From: Rubrivivax sp.
GTDB taxonomy: Bacteria; Pseudomonadota; Gammaproteobacteria; Burkholderiales; Burkholderiaceae_C
DNA: 64,000 nucleotides
Assembly: GCA_022842595.1 (NCBI GenBank)
Contig: JALHPF010000026.1
Span: 25,682 to 89,681 of the forward strand
Direction: 5' to 3'
The notes under the pieces were generated by a model. It was not told the origin of the DNA, did not search any database, and worked only from the letters and a program-made list of their open reading frames with translations. Both the position numbers and the translations under genes were made by a program. Shown piece after piece: positions 60,155 through 64,000 of this stretch; the first letter of the stretch is position 1; every line of letters begins with the position of its first letter.

Positions 60155-61641
60155 CCCACCGCCACCGCGGCCAGCACGAAGACGCTGGCCAGCGCGAACA
60201 GCCACAGTTGCAGCCGCCAGACGAAGCGCAGCCAAACCGCCCAGTCGATGCGCGCCGCGCCCAGGCAGGCCACCAGGCTGGCCGAGGTCGGGATGATGAT
60301 GTTGGTCAGGCCGTCGCCGAGCTGGAAGGCCAGCACGGCGACCTGGCGCGACAGGCCCAGCAGGTCCGACAGCGGCGCCAGCAGCGGCATCACCAGCGCC
60401 GCCTGGCCCGAGCCCGATGGCACGAAGAAGTTCAGCATCGACTGCAGCACCAGCATGCCCCAGGCGGCCACGGCCTGGGGCAGGCCGTCGAGCCCCTGGC
60501 CCATATGGAAGAGCAGCGTGTTCAGCACCGACGGGCGGCCCGGGTTGTCGCCACCCAGCAGCAGCACCAGGCCCTTGGCCAATGCCACCACCAGCACGGC
60601 CGGCAGCATGTCGGCCATGCCGCGGCGGAAGGCTGCGGCCAGGCTGTTGGCGTCGCAGCCCGGCAGCCGCGCCAGCCAGGCCAGCAGCGCACAGGCCAGA
60701 CCCATCGCGAAGAACTGGCTGGCGATTTCCGGGATGTACCAGCCCCAGGCCAGCACGCCCCAGCTCACCCAGACCATGCCGGCAGCCACCACGGCCAGGA
60801 CCGCCATGTCGGCGAGGGCGAGCGTGCTGCGGGCTTGCCCCGTGCCGTCGAGCTGCGCGCCGGCGTCGGCCGAGTGCGGCGGCGGCGCGGGAAAGTGACG
60901 CAGGTCGGCCGCGCGCGTGAGGCTGCGCGTGGGGTCGGCCTTCACCCGGGCGGCATAGTGCATGAGGTAGGCGATGCCGAAGGCCGTGAACACGGCCCAC
61001 ATGCCCATGCGCAGCCCCGCACCCGAACCTACCGGCACGCCCGAGATGCCTTGCGCCACCGCCACGCTGAACGGGTTCATCCAGCTCGTGGCAAAGCCGA
61101 TCTGCGTGGCGACATAGGTGACGATCACCGCGCACAGGCTGTCGTAGCCCAGCCGCACCAGCAGCGGTGCCAGCAGCAGGCAGAAGGCCACGGCCTCTTC
61201 ACCCATGCCGAAGACCGCGCCACCCAGCGAGAACAGCACGAACAGCAGCGGCAGCAGCAGGTGCAGCCGCGCACTGCCGCGGCGGATCAGGGCTTCGAGC
61301 CCGCGCTGGATGGCCCCGGTCTGCATCACCAGGCCGAAGGCGCCGCCGATGACCAGCAGGAAGGCAATCACGCCGACAGCGCTGCCGTGTCTGCCGCCGC
61401 TGACCAGGCCTTCGAACAGCAGGTTCAGCAGCCCCACGGTGTCGCCGCTGCCGAACAGGGGCGGGCCGGTCCAGCCGGCGACGACGTGGTAGCTGCCCGC
61501 CACCGGCCGCGGCTTGCCGTTCACCATTTCCACCAGGAATTGCCCGGCGGGCAGCAGGTGCGCCAGCCCGGCCAGGAGCGCGGCCAGCGCGAGAAGGATC
61601 AGGGCGACATCGGGCGTGGCGCGTGCTTGTGGGGCGTGCAT
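60145..61641 (-). CDS. YfcC-family membrane transporter
   Basis: A 498-residue polytopic protein with about 12 helices and family segments LLPAGQFLVEMVNG, GSAVGVIAFLLVIGGAFGLVMQTGAI, AVFGMGEEAVAFCLLLAPLL, and the re-entrant-like MLNFFVPSGSGQAALVMPLLAPL and QLGDGLTNIIIPTSA loops. YfcC proteins are putative ion-coupled carriers related to AbgT/DcuC types; amino-acid or dipeptide substrates are suspected. Convergent with the AstA pair, it could take up arginine or Asp-Arg dipeptides. Start 61641 is preferred over 61734 because the first helix follows soon after. Confidence 0.82.
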   Translation of the reverse strand: MHAPQARATPDVALILLALAALLAGLAHLLPAGQFLVEMVNGKPRPVAGSYHVVAGWTGPPLFGSGDTVGLLNLLFEGLVSGGRHGSAVGVIAFLLVIGGAFGLVMQTGAIQRGLEALIRRGSARLHLLLPLLFVLFSLGGAVFGMGEEAVAFCLLLAPLLVRLGYDSLCAVIVTYVATQIGFATSWMNPFSVAVAQGISGVPVGSGAGLRMGMWAVFTAFGIAYLMHYAARVKADPTRSLTRAADLRHFPAPPPHSADAGAQLDGTGQARSTLALADMAVLAVVAAGMVWVSWGVLAWGWYIPEIASQFFAMGLACALLAWLARLPGCDANSLAAAFRRGMADMLPAVLVVALAKGLVLLLGGDNPGRPSVLNTLLFHMGQGLDGLPQAVAAWGMLVLQSMLNFFVPSGSGQAALVMPLLAPLSDLLGLSRQVAVLAFQLGDGLTNIIIPTSASLVACLGAARIDWAVWLRFVWRLQLWLFALASVFVLAAVAVGYR

Positions 61642-61904
61642 GGCGTGCGGGGCGGAAGCGAAGGAAGCCGGGCCGAGTGGGCGGGTGCGCCAGTCTGCGG
61701 CGGCTGGGCCTGCGCCGGCCAGCCCGGCGGCCACCGGACGGCCGCCCTCGGCAAGAGGGTGTCGCTTGCTGGCAATCCAGCGCGCCCATGCCTGGCTCGC
61801 CCGAAGGCGGCGACGCGGGCCCGTGGCCGCGTCGCCTCGAGGGCCGCGGTTCCCCCCGTGACGCGACGGGCCGGCCCCTCGACAACCGCAGGCGGGCTGC
61901 GGGT

Positions 61905-63164
61905 TCAGTGTCCGGGTGGCAGCAGCATGTCGGGGCTGATGAGAACGATGCCGTGTTCCGTGACGCGGAATCGGGCCCGGTCCTGCTCCAGGTCGTAGCC
62001 CGCCTGCAGGCCGTCGGGCAGCACACAGCGCTTGTCGACGATGGCCCGGCGCAGTCGCACGTCGCGGCCGATCCGAGACAGCGGCAGCACGACCACTTCC
62101 TCGAGCTCGCTGCCTTCGGACACCCGCGTGCCATACGACAGCAATGAGCGGCGCACGGTGGCCCCGCTCACGATGCTGCCGTTCGACACCAGGGAGTCCA
62201 CGGCCAGCCCCCGGCGCCAGGGGTCGTCGAACACGAACTTGGCCGGCGGCCGGTGCGGGTGGTGGCCGAGCATGGGCCAGTCCTCGTCGTACAGGTTCAG
62301 CTCGGGCACCACGTGGGTCAGGTCGAGGCTGGATTCCCAGTACGCGTCGAGCGTTCCCACGTCACGCCAGTAGGGCCGGTCGCCGACCATGTTCACGCAA
62401 CTGTGCTCGAAACGGTGGGCGTACAGGCGCGCCTCGGGCACCAGGCGCGGGATCAGGTCCTTGCCGAAGTCATGGCTGGACTGCGGGTCGGCGGCGTCGC
62501 GCTCGAGCTGCGCGATCAGGAAATCCTTGTCGAACACATAGATGCCCATGCTGACCAGGGCGCGCTGCGGGTTGTCGGGCAAGGCACATGGGTGAGCCGG
62601 CTTCTCGTCGAAGGCCAGGATGCGGTCGCTGGCGTCCACCGACATCACGCCGAGTTCGTGCGCCTGCTCCAGCGGCACCTGCAGGCAGGCGATGCTCATC
62701 TCGGCGCCGCGCTCCTCGTGCTGCGCCAGCATCACGCCGTAGTCCATCTTGTAGACGTGGTCGCCTCCCAGCACCATCACCTGCCTGGCACGCGACTCGT
62801 GCAGCAGGTGCAGGTTCTGGTAGACGGCATCGGCGGTGCCGCTGTACCAGCGTTCGTCGCGTTGCTGCTGGGCCGGCACCACGTCCACGAACTCGCCCAG
62901 GCTGGCTTCGAGGAAACCCCAGCTTCGCACGACATGGCGGATCAGGCTCTGCGCCTTGTACTGCGTGAGCACGCCGATGTTCCGCAGCCCGGAGTTGACG
63001 CAGTTGGTCAGGGTGAAGTCGATGATGCGCATCGTGCCGCCGAAGGGCACTGCGGGCTTGGCGCGTCGATTGGTCAGCTCGTGCAGCCGGCTTCCGCGGC
63101 CACCCGCCAGCACCAGGGTGTAGGTCTGCCTGACCGCCGCGCGGCGAGGGCCGGGTTTCAGCAT
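61905..63164 (-). CDS. glgC: glucose-1-phosphate adenylyltransferase
   Basis: A 419-residue ADP-glucose pyrophosphorylase: nucleotide loop LAGGRGSRLHELTNRRAKPA, GTADAVYQNL, LGGDHVYKMDY, the FDEKPAHP substrate segment and YWRDVGTLDAYWESS, then a C-terminal left-handed beta-helix. It makes ADP-glucose from ATP and glucose-1-phosphate, the committed step of glycogen synthesis. Full length for the family. No other glg gene is in the window. It is divergent from the hoxF-like gene. Confidence 0.93.
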   Translation of the reverse strand: MLKPGPRRAAVRQTYTLVLAGGRGSRLHELTNRRAKPAVPFGGTMRIIDFTLTNCVNSGLRNIGVLTQYKAQSLIRHVVRSWGFLEASLGEFVDVVPAQQQRDERWYSGTADAVYQNLHLLHESRARQVMVLGGDHVYKMDYGVMLAQHEERGAEMSIACLQVPLEQAHELGVMSVDASDRILAFDEKPAHPCALPDNPQRALVSMGIYVFDKDFLIAQLERDAADPQSSHDFGKDLIPRLVPEARLYAHRFEHSCVNMVGDRPYWRDVGTLDAYWESSLDLTHVVPELNLYDEDWPMLGHHPHRPPAKFVFDDPWRRGLAVDSLVSNGSIVSGATVRRSLLSYGTRVSEGSELEEVVVLPLSRIGRDVRLRRAIVDKRCVLPDGLQAGYDLEQDRARFRVTEHGIVLISPDMLLPPGH

Positions 63165-63337
63165 GCTCTTCCTCTGCGCAGGTGGGCCGGTCGCGCCAAC
63201 GTTCTGGCGGCAGTCGGCACCCGGGCATGCTAGGAGGGCCGCGCTGCGGCGCTATGACCCAGCTCAATAAATGCATTGCTGACTGCAATGTCATCACCGA
63301 AGCTTGCAGCGTGGGGCATGATCCATTCGTAGGAGCC

Positions 63338-63353
63338 TGGCATGCGCAGTGCA
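63338..63353 (+). promoter_or_regulatory. sigma-54 promoter candidate before hoxF-like gene
   Basis: TGGCATGCGCAGTGCA shows GG-N10-GC spacing with a -24 TGGCA and -12 GTGCA. RNA would start near 63365, 24 bases before the chosen ATG. Soluble hydrogenase operons in Cupriavidus are sigma-54 dependent, which makes this weak match more credible. Confidence 0.45.
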
Positions 63354-63388
63354 TGGCTGCAACGTCCATCCGCCCGTCCGCTGCAAAG

Positions 63389-64000
63389 ATGCCCCCACCC
63401 GCACCATCGTGGTCACCCGCCTGTGTCGACGCTGTCCTGCAGCGTCATGGCGCAAGAACCACTTTGCTGGTGCAGATCCTGCGCGAGGTGCAGGCCGACA
63501 TCGGCTGGCTGCCGCGCCCGGTGCTGCGCCAGGTGGCGGCGGCGGTCGGGCTGACGCCGGCCATCGTCGAGGGCGTCGCCGGCTTCTACCGGTTTTTTCA
63601 CCTGCGCCCGGTGGGCCGCGTGCACCTGCTGTTCAGCGACAACGTCACCGATCGCATGCTGGGCAGCCGCGCGCTGGCGGAACGGCTGTGTGGACGGCTG
63701 GGGCTGCGCCCCGGCAACGTCGCACCCGACGGGTCGGTCTCGGTGGGCTTTGCTTCCTGCACCGGCCTGGGTGACCAGGGGCCGGCGGTGCTGGTCAACC
63801 AGCACCAGGTGCTGACCCGCCTGGACGCGGCCCGGGTGGACGCGCTGGCCGACCTGGTATGTGCCGGCGTGCCACCGGCCGCCTGGCCCGCCGACTGGCA
63901 GCGCGTGCAGCCGCAGGTGCGGCAGGCGGGTGTGCTGCTGGCCGCGGCAGCGCCGGCCGGCGCGGCCATCCGTGCCGTTCTGGCGCGCGGCGCTGAAGCG
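63389..64000 (+). CDS. hoxF: HoxF-like hydrogenase diaphorase subunit, partial (3' end outside)
   Basis: The first 204 codons are open to the window edge with no stop. The sequence is a NuoE-like thioredoxin-fold domain: TTLLVQILREVQADIGWLPR, GVAGFYRFFHLRPVG, and FASCTGLGDQGPAVLVNQHQ. The last segment matches my memory of HoxF of the NAD-reducing [NiFe] hydrogenase (FDTPCIGLSDQEPAMLI) better than plain NuoE, which carries four Fe-S cysteines; here only one Cys lies at that place. HoxF (about 600 residues) holds FMN and the NAD site further downstream. The ATG at 63389 is chosen from homology and promoter position; ATG 63353 is an in-frame alternative but falls in the -12 box. Confidence 0.72.
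   Translation, partial: MPPPAPSWSPACVDAVLQRHGARTTLLVQILREVQADIGWLPRPVLRQVAAAVGLTPAIVEGVAGFYRFFHLRPVGRVHLLFSDNVTDRMLGSRALAERLCGRLGLRPGNVAPDGSVSVGFASCTGLGDQGPAVLVNQHQVLTRLDAARVDALADLVCAGVPPAAWPADWQRVQPQVRQAGVLLAAAAPAGAAIRAVLARGAEA

Noticed and set aside
63342..63554. ATG at 63342 with an excellent AGGAG ribosome site as the start of the last gene
   Set aside because: It is in a different frame from the HoxF-like sequence and yields an unrelated Cys/Arg-rich 70-residue peptide ending at 63554.

Overview
The window is about 64 kb of high-GC, gene-dense DNA with the look of a betaproteobacterium of the order Burkholderiales (Rubrivivax/Leptothrix/Ideonella-like). This rests on the third-position GC bias, two PEP-CTERM proteins, many c-type cytochromes, an AST-type arginine pathway and a HoxF-like gene. 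The genus is inference. I saw no rRNA, tRNA, CRISPR array or insertion sequence.

Layout. 0.1-14.5 kb is mixed accessory DNA: PEP-CTERM proteins, a fused membrane/spermidine-synthase protein, a His-rich protein + TonB receptor + DUF4198 group that looks like metal uptake, a glycerophosphodiesterase, a metallophosphoesterase, a catalase-like protein without its distal histidine, and a decayed VOC/AHSA1 region.

14.7-44.9 kb is the centre of interest. It carries 36 CXXCH haem-binding motifs in 11 exported proteins (one of them with 11 motifs). Among them lie three NHL-type beta-propellers, a periplasmic prolyl isomerase, a large outer-membrane beta-barrel candidate, helical and TPR proteins of unknown role, and cytochrome c maturation genes of two kinds: an incomplete System I set (ccmC, D, F, G, H and a distant ccmI, without ccmA, B or E) and a System II-like ResB/CcsA pair. 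I read this as an outer-membrane or extracellular electron-transfer locus with its own assembly factors. The c7-type genes and the helical pair are in mirror order A-B-C-C'-B'-A', all on one strand. Five sigma-54 (-24/-12) promoter candidates lie at unit boundaries in this region, and a TTCCGGGAA motif occurs four times, only between genes. A histidine kinase with an eroded ATP-binding domain and an NtrC-type activator are encoded at 41.1-44.0 kb and are the obvious candidate regulators.

44.9-51.7 kb holds two exported two-component-type propellers, a large hybrid kinase without membrane segments, an ApbE flavin transferase and a small exported protein; these probably extend the same locus.

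51.7-61.6 kb looks like a cyanophycin/arginine scavenging cluster: TonB receptor, exported cyanophycinase, AstE-like deacylase, GlxA/ArgR-type AraC regulator, two AstA-type subunits and a YfcC-type transporter. The window ends with glgC and, divergent from it, the start of a hoxF-like hydrogenase diaphorase gene preceded by a sixth sigma-54-like sequence.
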